The notes: generated from the letters alone by a model not told the origin. A DNA stretch of 5,081 nucleotides from Candidatus Dormiibacterota bacterium (GCA_955652455.1 CATPBU010000296.1:1-5081); one strand, 5' to 3'; counted from the stretch's first letter, positions 1-5,081 are shown. Numbers and translations are program-made.

Positions 1-275
1 CGGCAGTGCGCGAGTGGCTCACCGATTCGACCTTCCCGGCGGACAGCCTCGTGACCCACCGCTACCCACTCGATGAGTTCGACACGGCCCTGGCGACGGC
101 GGCCGCCGGTGAGGCCGCGGGCGCCATCAAAGTGGTGTTCGAAGATCCCTCCTCGCCGTTGCGCGAACGGCGTCTGGCCGCGGAGCTCGACCAGCCGGTG
201 GAGGACGCGGGCGCGCCGGTGCTCCTCGCCACCACCGCCGCGCGGGTGCGGCACATCGACGACGGGCAGGGTTAG
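1..275 (+). CDS. C-terminal end of a zinc-type medium-chain dehydrogenase (partial)
   Basis: This is the 3' end of a gene that begins before the window; the frame is open from the first bases and stops at TAG 273-275. The visible ~90 residues carry the usual C-terminal signature of medium-chain dehydrogenase/reductases: a stretch reading VTHRYPLDEFDTALATA, then a small-residue-rich loop, then AIKVVFE. This corresponds to the last helix and strand of the catalytic domain that follows the NAD(P)-binding Rossmann fold. A tail of roughly 40 charged residues follows the usual family end, which is longer than in most members. The zinc and cofactor motifs lie outside the window, so substrate and cofactor cannot be named. 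It converges with the small minus-strand gene ending at 288, with only 12 nt between the stops and no hairpin terminator there. The superfamily call is fairly secure; anything finer would be a guess. Confidence 0.65.
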   Translation, partial: AVREWLTDSTFPADSLVTHRYPLDEFDTALATAAAGEAAGAIKVVFEDPSSPLRERRLAAELDQPVEDAGAPVLLATTAARVRHIDDGQG

Positions 276-287
276 GGGAGGCTGCTC

Positions 288-473
288 TCAGTCATCGTCG
301 GGCGGGGGCGGCAACGCGGTCGCGGCCCGGCGCTGTGCCAGGGCTAGCGCGGTGCGTTTCAGCCCGGCGGCGTCGACAACCATGCGCGTGCTGCGCTTTC
401 GGTCGCGCGCGCGCAGCCGCGCCCGCTCACGCGCGGTCAATTCCTCGGGCACGTCGCGGTCCTCGCTGGTCAT
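288..473 (-). CDS. 61-residue charged protein of unknown function, last gene of the sigma-factor group
   Basis: Not recognised as a named family. ATG at 473 was chosen over the longer open frame (to 554), because the longer version would run into the 3' end of the upstream gene and adds a low-complexity leader. The product begins MTSEDRDVPEELTARERARL, has an Arg-rich predicted helix at about residues 14-31, a second helix rich in Ala and Leu at about 34-54, and ends in four prolines and three aspartates. There is no signal peptide, membrane segment or cysteine. The charge pattern suggests a small cytoplasmic, perhaps nucleic-acid- or protein-binding helical protein; this is inference. It follows the membrane protein gene by 32 nt on the same strand, so it is probably the third gene of the sigma-factor operon. 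The Shine-Dalgarno match is weak (TGGGG close to the ATG). Third positions are G/C-rich, as expected for a real gene. Confidence 0.55.
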   Translation of the reverse strand: MTSEDRDVPEELTARERARLRARDRKRSTRMVVDAAGLKRTALALAQRRAATALPPPPDDD

Positions 474-480
474 GGCCCCA

Positions 481-490
481 ACGGTACCGT
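481..490. repeat. 10-bp perfect palindrome between two minus-strand genes
   Basis: ACGGTACCGT reads the same on both strands and sits in the 32-nt gap between the membrane protein gene and the 61-residue protein gene, 7 nt upstream of the latter's ATG. It could be a small operator or simply chance; it has no loop, so it is not a terminator. Confidence 0.3.
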
Positions 491-505
491 AGGTGGGCGA
501 AAAGC

Positions 506-847
506 TCAGGCCGGCAGTGGAGGGCGGGAGCGGCGACCGTGGAGCACAGCCCAACCGACGGCGGCAGCACCGAGGGTGAGCGCGGCGGCTCCGCCGACGA
601 GAACAGGGGCGGGGCGTTCAAGGCGCAGGACGCGCTGCCAGCCTCTGCGCTGCTCGTGCACCGCCTCCTCCAGCATGGCCAGGGACCGCGCATAGATACG
701 GTCGTGTTCGGCGGCGGTCAGGCGTGTCTCTGCCAGAGCTGTGGCGACCTCGGTGGCGACGTCGAGTAACGCACGCACCGATGCGGGCGGCTTTTTTCCC
801 GACCCGCGACTCTCCAGGCCACGGTCGAGGATGTCTGCTGTGTTCAC
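506..847 (-). CDS. Small single-pass membrane protein coupled to the sigma factor; candidate anti-sigma or sigma regulator
   Basis: A 113-residue protein starting at GTG 847, whose start overlaps the sigma factor stop as GTGA; AGGGA lies 5 nt upstream of the GTG, inside the sigma gene. Residues 1-78 are hydrophilic and mostly helical (two predicted helices at about 22-40 and 44-75, with LTAAEHDRIYARSLAMLEEA in the second). Residues 80-102 form one membrane segment rich in Ala, Gly, Val and Leu, and RRSR follows. The basic end just after the membrane segment suggests that both ends, or at least the C-terminus, face the cytoplasm. There is no cysteine, so the zinc-binding HxxxCxxC motif of classical ZAS anti-sigma factors is absent. 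Tight coupling to a sigma gene plus a membrane anchor is the typical arrangement for an anti-sigma factor; this role is inferred from context only. Family not recognised. Confidence 0.75.
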   Translation of the reverse strand: MNTADILDRGLESRGSGKKPPASVRALLDVATEVATALAETRLTAAEHDRIYARSLAMLEEAVHEQRRGWQRVLRLERPAPVLVGGAAALTLGAAAVGWAVLHGRRSRPPLPA

Positions 848-1422
848 GATCGTCCCTGCATGGCTCTCTCGGCCGGCAGCGGCGCCCCCAGCTGCTTGCG
901 CAGCGACGTGATCGCGCGAAATGTCAGCAGCTTGACCGCCCCCTCGCTGCGGCCCATGATCTCCGCGATCTCGCGGTTGCGCAGGTCTCCGCCGAAACGG
1001 AGCAGCACCGCCTCACGCTGGTCATCGGGCAGCCCCGCGACGGCAGCGCGAACCTCGGCCGCCCGCGTGCGCTGTTCGACGATGAGCTCGGGCGACAGGC
1101 CGTCGACAGGTTGACGCGCGTCGAGGTCGACCCATGGGGGACGGCGCGCCTGACGCGCAACCAGGTTGGCGGCGACGCGGTACAGCCAGGCCGAGTAGGG
1201 CACGCCGCGCCATTCGAAGCGCGGAATGTCCTCGATGGCTTTGGCGAAGGTTGCTGCGGTCACGTCCTCGGCGAGCTCCCGGTTTCTGGTCAGGGTGTGC
1301 GCATAGACGAAGATCTGGTCCACGTAGCGCTCGTACAGCGGCGCGAATGCCGCCCGGTCTCGCTGCGCGGCCTCGATCAGAAGTCGCTCCGCCTCGAGCT
1401 CTTCGGCGCTGCGATGGGCCAA
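844..1422 (-). CDS. ECF-like sigma-70 family RNA polymerase sigma factor
   Basis: A 192-residue sigma factor that would direct RNA polymerase to a specific promoter set. Sigma region 2 spans about residues 24-93: FAPLYERYVDQIFVYA (2.1), an ELAEDVTAATFAKAIE core-binding helix (2.2), and YSAWLYRVAANLVARQARR (2.3-2.4, -10 recognition). A linker covers about 95-122. Region 4 spans about 124-180, with LPDDQREAVLLRFGGDL and the helix-turn-helix REIAEIMGRSEGAVK that contacts the -35 element. Region 3 is missing and the length is right for an ECF-type factor. The only start available in this frame is TTG 1422, because an in-frame TGA lies at 1450-1452, just ten codons upstream, and no good Shine-Dalgarno sequence precedes the TTG. 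A GTG at 1460 preceded by GGGGA sits in another frame, so the N-terminus is uncertain. It is followed directly by a membrane protein gene (4-nt overlap). Family assignment is secure; the ECF subgroup is not. Confidence 0.92.
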   Translation of the reverse strand: MAHRSAEELEAERLLIEAAQRDRAAFAPLYERYVDQIFVYAHTLTRNRELAEDVTAATFAKAIEDIPRFEWRGVPYSAWLYRVAANLVARQARRPPWVDLDARQPVDGLSPELIVEQRTRAAEVRAAVAGLPDDQREAVLLRFGGDLRNREIAEIMGRSEGAVKLLTFRAITSLRKQLGAPLPAERAMQGRS

Positions 1423-1499
1423 CTCAGCGCCGCCGAGCCGTCGGAGGAGTCATTGGACACAATCCCCGCTGTGCGGACGGGTTACGGGATCGGCGGCCG
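1423..1499 (-). other. Intergenic spacer between kbl and the sigma factor gene
   Basis: The 77 nt between the kbl stop and the sigma gene TTG must hold any separate promoter for the sigma operon. On the minus strand a GTAAC about 16 nt before a GATTGT-like hexamer is loosely reminiscent of an ECF promoter, but the match is too weak to call. The only hairpin seen is a 4-bp CCCG/CGGG stem without a U tract, so there is no convincing terminator after kbl and read-through into the sigma gene is possible. Confidence 0.4.
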
Positions 1500-2717
1500 T
1501 CAGAGCAGACCGATGGCGCGGCCGGACTCACCGAATGCGGCCAGAGCAGCGTCGAGGTGGGCGGTGGTGTGGGTGGCGGTGACGATGGTCCGCACCCGCG
1601 CCTTCCCCCGGGCCACGGTGGGAAAGCCGATGCCCTGGGCGAACACGCCCCGCTCCAACAGCGCGTCGCTCAGCGCCATCGCCTGCGGGGCCTCGCCGCA
1701 CATCACCGGGGTGATCGGGGTCTCGCTGTGACCGATGTCAAAACCCAGCTCCGACAGTCCCTTCTTGAGATAGCGCGCGTTCACCCAGAGCCGCTCGATC
1801 AGCTCAGGCTCCTGCTCGAGGACATCGACGGCCGCGATGCACGCCATCACCACGGCCGGCGGATGCGACGAGGAGAAGAGGAACGGTCGCGCCTTGTGAA
1901 TCAGATGGTCGCGCACGGTCTGCGATGCAGCGACGTAGCCGCCCACCACGCCAACGGCCTTGCTGAGAGTGCCGATGTTGAGCGCGACGCGACCGTGCAG
2001 GTCGAAATGGTCGGTGCTGCCCCGCCCGTTGCGGCCGAGCACGCCGGTGCCATGGGCGTCGTCGACCATCACCGCAGCCTCGTACCTCTCGGCACGCTCG
2101 ACCAGGTCGGGCAGCGGCGCGATGTCACCGTCCATGCTGAAAACGCCGTCGGTGATCAGCAGGATGCGTCGGTATCCCTTGTCCCGCGCCTCTTTCAGGG
2201 CACGCTCCGCGTCATCGACATCGACGTGCTCGTAAAGGATGCGGTCGGCCTTGGTGAGCCGGATGCCATCGATGATGCTGGCGTGGTTGAGCTTGTCGCT
2301 GACCACGCAGTCACCGCTCTCGAGTATCGAGCCGATGACACCGACGTTCACGGTGTAGCCACTCTGCAAACACAGCGCCGCCTCCGTGTGCTTGAAGGTG
2401 GCCAGCCGCGACTCGAGCTCCTCGTGGATCGACTGCGTTCCAGCAATGGTGCGCACCGCGCCGCTGCCTGCACCCCACTCGGTGGCGGCTTTGACCGCGG
2501 CCTCGATGAGTCGTGGATGAGTGTTGAGCCCCAGGTAGTTGTTCGACGAGAGGTTGATGAGCCGGCGTCCGCCGATGACCACCTCGGCCATCTGCGGCGA
2601 CTCCAGCACGCGTAGCGGACGGAAGAGGCCCTCCTTGCGCAGCGCGTCGAGATCCTCCGCGAGGGAGGCGTCGAGGTGTCGGACGGCTTCCGAGGTGGTG
2701 ATCGATTCGATGGCCAT
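1500..2717 (-). CDS. kbl: 2-amino-3-ketobutyrate CoA ligase (glycine C-acetyltransferase)
   Basis: A PLP-dependent cytoplasmic enzyme of the alpha-oxoamine synthase family that cleaves 2-amino-3-oxobutyrate with CoA to give glycine and acetyl-CoA, the second step of threonine degradation. With ATG 2717 the product is 405 residues, close to the family norm of about 400. Visible features are LSSNNYLGL (57-64), SGYTVN (119-124, cofactor ring contact), NHASIIDG (144-151), DDAHGTGVLG (219-228, the Asp binding the pyridine nitrogen), and TLSKAVGVVGGY (250-261) with the Schiff-base Lys253. A longer frame reaches 2783, but it would overlap tdh and precede the natural family N-terminus. The family also contains AONS (bioF) and ALA synthase; the gene 35 nt upstream encodes threonine dehydrogenase, which settles the choice. 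No strong Shine-Dalgarno sequence precedes the ATG, so translation may depend on coupling to tdh. Confidence 0.95.
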   Translation of the reverse strand: MAIESITTSEAVRHLDASLAEDLDALRKEGLFRPLRVLESPQMAEVVIGGRRLINLSSNNYLGLNTHPRLIEAAVKAATEWGAGSGAVRTIAGTQSIHEELESRLATFKHTEAALCLQSGYTVNVGVIGSILESGDCVVSDKLNHASIIDGIRLTKADRILYEHVDVDDAERALKEARDKGYRRILLITDGVFSMDGDIAPLPDLVERAERYEAAVMVDDAHGTGVLGRNGRGSTDHFDLHGRVALNIGTLSKAVGVVGGYVAASQTVRDHLIHKARPFLFSSSHPPAVVMACIAAVDVLEQEPELIERLWVNARYLKKGLSELGFDIGHSETPITPVMCGEAPQAMALSDALLERGVFAQGIGFPTVARGKARVRTIVTATHTTAHLDAALAAFGESGRAIGLL

Positions 2718-2752
2718 GCCCAGACGATAGCTCGCCCGGCAGGTGGACGCGA

Positions 2753-3778
2753 TCAGCCCGGGTGGAGTGACACCTTGCCGCACTGGCCGGACTTGATGAG
2801 CTCGATGACCCGCTCGATCTCGCTCATCGCGTAGTGGTGGGTGATCACCGCGGCGGCGTCGATGGCGCCGCTGCGCACGTACTCCATGGTCCTCGCCCAG
2901 GTCTCCGGGATGCGCCGGCCGACCACGCCGTGAAGGCTGATGCCCTGCATGACCACGTCATCCGAGAGGTCGAGGGTCGTCGGCTCGTCGCCGATGCCGA
3001 GCAGGCTGATCCAGCCCCCAGGCCGGACCACTCGAGTGGCGGCGACCACCGCGCGCGGGGCACCGCTCATCTCCAGCGCACAATCGATCTCCGCCCCACC
3101 GGCGGCGCCGCGCACTCCGGCCTCGACGTCGTCATCTGCGACCACCACGTGAGTGGCGCCCATCCGTTCGGCCAGGTCGAGGCGGTAGCGGTTGCGATCG
3201 ACGGCGATCACACTCGTCGCGCCGTCGGCGCGGGCGATGGCGATGGCGGCGCAGCCGATCGGACCACAGCCGAACACTGCGACCGTCCGGCCGTCGAGAT
3301 CTCCGTACGAGCATGCATGGACGGCGTTGCCGAACGGCTCGAGCGCTGCGGCCACCTCCGAGGTTGTGTCGTCGTCGATGGCATAGACATTGGCCTGGGG
3401 GACGACCACAAGTTCGGTGAAGCCGCCGTCGACATCGACGCCGAGGATGCGGGTGTTGGCGCAGACGTGGAAGTCGCCACGTCGGCACGGAGCGCAATGT
3501 CCGCAGACGATGTGCGACTCCACGGCGACTCGGCGCCCGTCGGGGACGTCGGTCGCGGGCCCGTGCTCCACCACCACCCCGCAGATCTCGTGTCCGATGA
3601 CGCGCGGAGGGTGCAGGCGTGCCGCGGCCCACGCATTCCAGTCGTAGAGGTGGACGTCCGAGCCGCACACCGAAGCTGCGGCGACGCGCAGGAGCAGCTC
3701 GCCCTCACCCGGCGCCGGTTCGGGAACGCCGGCAAGGGTGAAGCCGGGCGCGGGGGTTGGTTTGATGACCGCCTGCAC
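2753..3778 (-). CDS. tdh: L-threonine 3-dehydrogenase, zinc- and NAD-dependent
   Basis: Oxidises L-threonine with NAD+ to 2-amino-3-oxobutyrate, which the next gene (kbl, 35 nt downstream) cleaves. Starting at GTG 3778 gives 341 residues, the same length as Escherichia coli Tdh, and places the catalytic zinc ligands where the family has them: Cys38 in VCGSDVHLYDW and His63-Glu64 in IGHEICG. The structural zinc site is the four-cysteine lobe Cys92, Cys95, Cys98 and Cys106. EPFGNAVHA (147-155) is typical of Tdh. The Rossmann fold motif is GCGPIG (170-175), and Asp194 at the end of the second strand indicates NAD rather than NADP. The frame stays open to a GTG at 3832, but the extra 18 residues have no family counterpart and would place the start upstream of the likely promoter. 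Regulation may act through the palindrome just upstream. A related zinc-type polyol dehydrogenase is the alternative, made unlikely by the kbl partner. Confidence 0.93.
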   Translation of the reverse strand: MQAVIKPTPAPGFTLAGVPEPAPGEGELLLRVAAASVCGSDVHLYDWNAWAAARLHPPRVIGHEICGVVVEHGPATDVPDGRRVAVESHIVCGHCAPCRRGDFHVCANTRILGVDVDGGFTELVVVPQANVYAIDDDTTSEVAAALEPFGNAVHACSYGDLDGRTVAVFGCGPIGCAAIAIARADGATSVIAVDRNRYRLDLAERMGATHVVVADDDVEAGVRGAAGGAEIDCALEMSGAPRAVVAATRVVRPGGWISLLGIGDEPTTLDLSDDVVMQGISLHGVVGRRIPETWARTMEYVRSGAIDAAAVITHHYAMSEIERVIELIKSGQCGKVSLHPG

Positions 3779-3781
3779 TGA

Positions 3782-3798
3782 GCGCGGATTATCCCCGC
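3782..3798. promoter_or_regulatory. Imperfect 17-bp palindrome over a -10-like element; candidate tdh promoter/operator
   Basis: Seven of eight base pairs match around a central T at 3790 (outer arms GCG/CGC, inner arms GGAT/ATCC). The minus-strand hexamer GATAAT (3793 to 3788) inside it differs from the consensus -10 in one base. Only 9 nt separate it from the tdh GTG, so transcription would begin at or within a few bases of the start codon, giving a leaderless or nearly leaderless mRNA, as is common in actinomycetes. No good -35 is visible. A palindrome covering the -10 would suit a repressor operator; this is inference. Confidence 0.35.
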
Positions 3799-3896
3799 GG
3801 ACTGGTGGCGACCGTCCGCAGGTCGACTGCACCGGGTTTGTCCTCGTCGCGTCCGGCGATGCCGCAGACAGTCACGGGCGTCGAAAAGCGGCGCAC

Positions 3897-3900
3897 GGAG
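3897..3900 (+). promoter_or_regulatory. Ribosome binding site supporting the toxin start at 3910
   Basis: GGAG lies 9 nt before ATG 3910. Neither ATG 3859 nor GTG 3805, the in-frame alternatives, has an equally clear Shine-Dalgarno sequence, so 3910 is preferred. Confidence 0.5.
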
Positions 3901-3909
3901 TGGGCGGCG

Positions 3910-4812
3910 ATGGAGCTGGACGGTGGATTCGATCGCCCGCGGGTTCGCCCGGCCACGCGCCGCCGACCACCGGGCGTCCCGCGGCTGCGAGCGCGGACGC
4001 CGCTGACCGTCGAGCCTCTCGAGGTCTACGAACGCAACGGCGACGGGCACACGCTCGGACGCCACTGCGCGAGCACCCCTGCCGTCGAGTCCGCCCGGCT
4101 GGCACGCCATCGTGAGCTTCCGGCGACGGGTTCCTTCAACGACCTCGCGACGGCCCAGCGAGCCGTCGAGGCCTGCGTCGCCGCGAACCGGGACGACGTG
4201 CGGAGCTGGCGCGCCGGGCAGAGACCCCGCCTGGTGATCGACCACGACACCAGGGAGGTCATCGGCGGAGTTCTCCGGCGCAGCCGGTGGGCGGCCGGCG
4301 ACAGCATCCCGCTGCCGGCGAGCGCACTTCGCATGGTTCTGCGACGCAACCCCGCGTACGTGTCAGGCTTTGCCGTGCTGACGGCATACCCGGTGCGACA
4401 CGACCCGCCGTCGCGCTCCTTGCCGATGCCACCACTGCCCGGAAACCTCCCGGTCGCTGACAGTCCCGGCGCCCGTCGCGGCCGCGACGATGCAACGCTG
4501 CGCCGCCGGCTGCGCGCAGACCGTGCCGTGAGCCAGGCGTCGGCCTTCAGCGATCATGCTGTCGCCATCGCGGCGGTGGCACACGCGCTCGAGGCCGCGG
4601 GCGCAGACCTCGACGACTGGCTGCTCTGCGCGCACCGTCCACGACTGTCCGTCGATGCCTGGATCGGTTCGATCCTCGGCGTGGTGCTGACCCGCGACGC
4701 TTACCGTCGGCACCGCGTCTCAGTGGCCGCGCACAGCGTCCACGTCGTGCTGCGCAGGTCGCTGAGCCAACGCGGCTTCCGCATCGCCGCCGCCTATCCT
4801 CGACTGCCATGA
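3910..4812 (+). CDS. Bacterial RNase A-like toxin with an active-type domain and a second degenerate copy
   Basis: A 300-residue protein. Residues about 37-161 match the bacterial RNase A-like toxin domain known from CdiA C-termini (RNAse_A_bac type): DGHTLGRHC (45-53), the helix around FNDLATAQRAVEACVAAN (76-93), RPRLVID (105-111), MVLRRN (142-147) and the closing LTAYP (157-161). His47 (or His52) plus Thr158 and Tyr160 fit the His, Thr and Tyr of the described Yersinia kristensenii enzyme, an RNA-cleaving toxin. Residues about 187-297 repeat the fold: FSDHAVAIAAV (213-223), RPRLSVD (243-249), VVLRRS (279-284) and AAAYP (293-297). The GHT segment is missing and the Thr is Ala294, so this copy looks catalytically dead. 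Residues 1-36 are Arg/Pro-rich, with no signal peptide, membrane segment or delivery domain; an in-frame stop at 3766-3768 rules out a long upstream part. A CdiI-like immunity gene starts 17 nt downstream. The start is uncertain (3805 or 3859 possible). Confidence 0.85.
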   Translation: MELDGGFDRPRVRPATRRRPPGVPRLRARTPLTVEPLEVYERNGDGHTLGRHCASTPAVESARLARHRELPATGSFNDLATAQRAVEACVAANRDDVRSWRAGQRPRLVIDHDTREVIGGVLRRSRWAAGDSIPLPASALRMVLRRNPAYVSGFAVLTAYPVRHDPPSRSLPMPPLPGNLPVADSPGARRGRDDATLRRRLRADRAVSQASAFSDHAVAIAAVAHALEAAGADLDDWLLCAHRPRLSVDAWIGSILGVVLTRDAYRRHRVSVAAHSVHVVLRRSLSQRGFRIAAAYPRLP

Positions 4813-4817
4813 ACGGC

Positions 4818-4822
4818 GGAGG
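4818..4822 (+). promoter_or_regulatory. Strong ribosome binding site of the immunity gene
   Basis: GGAGG is followed by 7 nt and then ATG 4830. This perfect core at ideal spacing favours 4830 over the in-frame ATG at 4809, which overlaps the toxin stop as ATGA and lacks such a site. High immunity translation relative to the toxin (toxin site GGAG at 9 nt) would be expected for such a pair. Confidence 0.7.
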
Positions 4823-4829
4823 TTCCGAC

Positions 4830-5081
4830 ATGTCCCGCCAGGAGATGGTTGACGACCCGGGGGCCAGCTACCCCCAGTTGCGTCAGTTCCTCGGCGGCTA
4901 CTTCCACCAGGACTGGATGGTCGATCGCCGGCTGTGGACGGAGATCGTCGAGGACTACATCGTCGAGTCGCCGCGCAGCGCGGTTCTCGAGTGCGCCACG
5001 GAGCTGCGCGACCTGCTGGCTGCGGATCTCGATGAGGGTGAGCTGACCACCGTGCTCGAGCGCCTGGGGTGCAGCGTCGAC
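4830..5081 (+). CDS. CdiI-like immunity protein (N-terminal part, cut by the window end)
   Basis: The frame is open from ATG 4830 to the last base, giving 84 residues without a stop. Residues 14-29, YPQLRQFLGGYFHQDW, are the hallmark opening of the contact-dependent inhibition immunity family often found beside CdiA-type toxins (CdiI_2-like). Helices at about 35-46 and 50-65, then the LDEGELTTVLERLGCSVD region (67-84), fit the rest of the fold; perhaps 10-30 residues lie beyond the window. The protein is acidic (18 Asp/Glu against 7 Arg, no Lys), complementary to the Arg-rich toxin, as expected for an inhibitor that binds a nuclease in the cytoplasm. It lies 17 nt after the toxin stop on the same strand, so the two are almost certainly co-transcribed. 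An in-frame ATG at 4809 overlaps the toxin stop and would add 7 residues; the GGAGG before 4830 makes that one preferable. The family call rests on motif memory, the role on family and context. Confidence 0.82.
   Translation, partial: MSRQEMVDDPGASYPQLRQFLGGYFHQDWMVDRRLWTEIVEDYIVESPRSAVLECATELRDLLAADLDEGELTTVLERLGCSVD

Larger units (their letters stand above)
3779..3909. other. Divergent intergenic region between tdh and the RNase A-like toxin gene
   Basis: 131 nt separate the two divergent starts, so promoters for both directions should lie here. Apart from the palindrome and -10-like hexamer for tdh, there is a weak plus-strand TTGATG (3762-3767, inside tdh) 19 nt before GATTAT (3787-3792), which would give the toxin gene a leader of about 110 nt. 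It is too weak to call. The toxin frame is open through much of this region, so a longer toxin N-terminus starting at GTG 3805 or ATG 3859 cannot be excluded. Confidence 0.5.

Noticed and set aside
276..287. A terminator between the two converging genes.
   Set aside because: Only 12 nt separate the stops and no inverted repeat or U tract is present.
724..1731. A plus-strand open frame opposite the sigma gene and the end of kbl.
   Set aside because: It is the reverse strand of two well-supported genes and shows no family features.
1134..2615. A long plus-strand open frame of nearly 1.5 kb.
   Set aside because: It is antisense to kbl and the sigma gene, which have clear families and motifs. 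Long opposite-strand frames are expected in GC-rich DNA, and its translation is low-complexity with no recognisable domain.
1500..2717. 8-amino-7-oxononanoate synthase (bioF) instead of kbl.
   Set aside because: Both belong to the same family, but the adjoining threonine dehydrogenase and the TLSKAVGVVGGY-type active site favour kbl.
2718..2783. An upstream extension of kbl to 2783.
   Set aside because: It would overlap the end of tdh and adds 22 residues with no family counterpart; ATG 2717 gives the normal N-terminus.
2834..3781. A long plus-strand open frame opposite tdh.
   Set aside because: tdh on the minus strand has all zinc and NAD motifs; the opposite frame translates to Asp/His/Gly-rich noise.
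3208..4245. A long minus-strand open frame spanning tdh and the toxin gene.
   Set aside because: It is out of frame with tdh and antisense to the RNase A-like domain; its sequence is Arg/Ser/Pro-rich shadow.
3910..5081. Recent horizontal transfer of the toxin-immunity pair.
   Set aside because: The region looks as GC-rich and G/C-ending as its neighbours, and no integrase, repeats or attachment site is visible, so there is no sequence evidence for it in this window.

Overview
The window is GC-rich bacterial DNA with strong G/C preference at third codon positions and GTG and TTG starts. Together with the protein styles this points to a high-GC actinomycete, possibly a mycobacterium relative; the genus cannot be fixed from the sequence alone. 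Gene packing is dense. No tRNA, rRNA, CRISPR array or mobile element is visible.

Left (1-847): the plus strand carries the 3' end of a medium-chain (zinc-type) dehydrogenase gene that ends at 275. It converges on a minus-strand group read from right to left: an ECF-like sigma factor (844-1422), a small single-pass membrane protein overlapping it by 4 nt (506-847), and a 61-residue charged protein (288-473). The three look co-transcribed. The sigma factor has no recognisable zinc anti-sigma factor beside it, so the membrane protein is the obvious candidate for its regulator.

Centre (1500-3778, minus strand): a two-gene threonine degradation operon. L-threonine 3-dehydrogenase (tdh) is followed 35 nt later by 2-amino-3-ketobutyrate CoA ligase (kbl). 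Together they convert threonine, NAD+ and CoA to glycine, acetyl-CoA and NADH. A -10-like hexamer lies so close to the tdh start that the transcript may be leaderless, and it sits inside an imperfect palindrome that could be an operator.

Right (3910-5081, plus strand), divergent from tdh: a toxin-immunity pair. The first gene encodes a 300-residue protein with a bacterial RNase A-like domain of the CdiA-CT type, followed by a second, degenerate copy of the same fold that has lost the recognisable catalytic His and Thr. Its N-terminus is short, basic and proline-rich, with no delivery domain. The second gene starts 17 nt later behind a strong Shine-Dalgarno sequence and encodes the acidic N-terminal part of a CdiI-like immunity protein, cut by the window end. 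This pair, and especially the active-plus-degenerate RNase tandem, is the most unusual part of the window.
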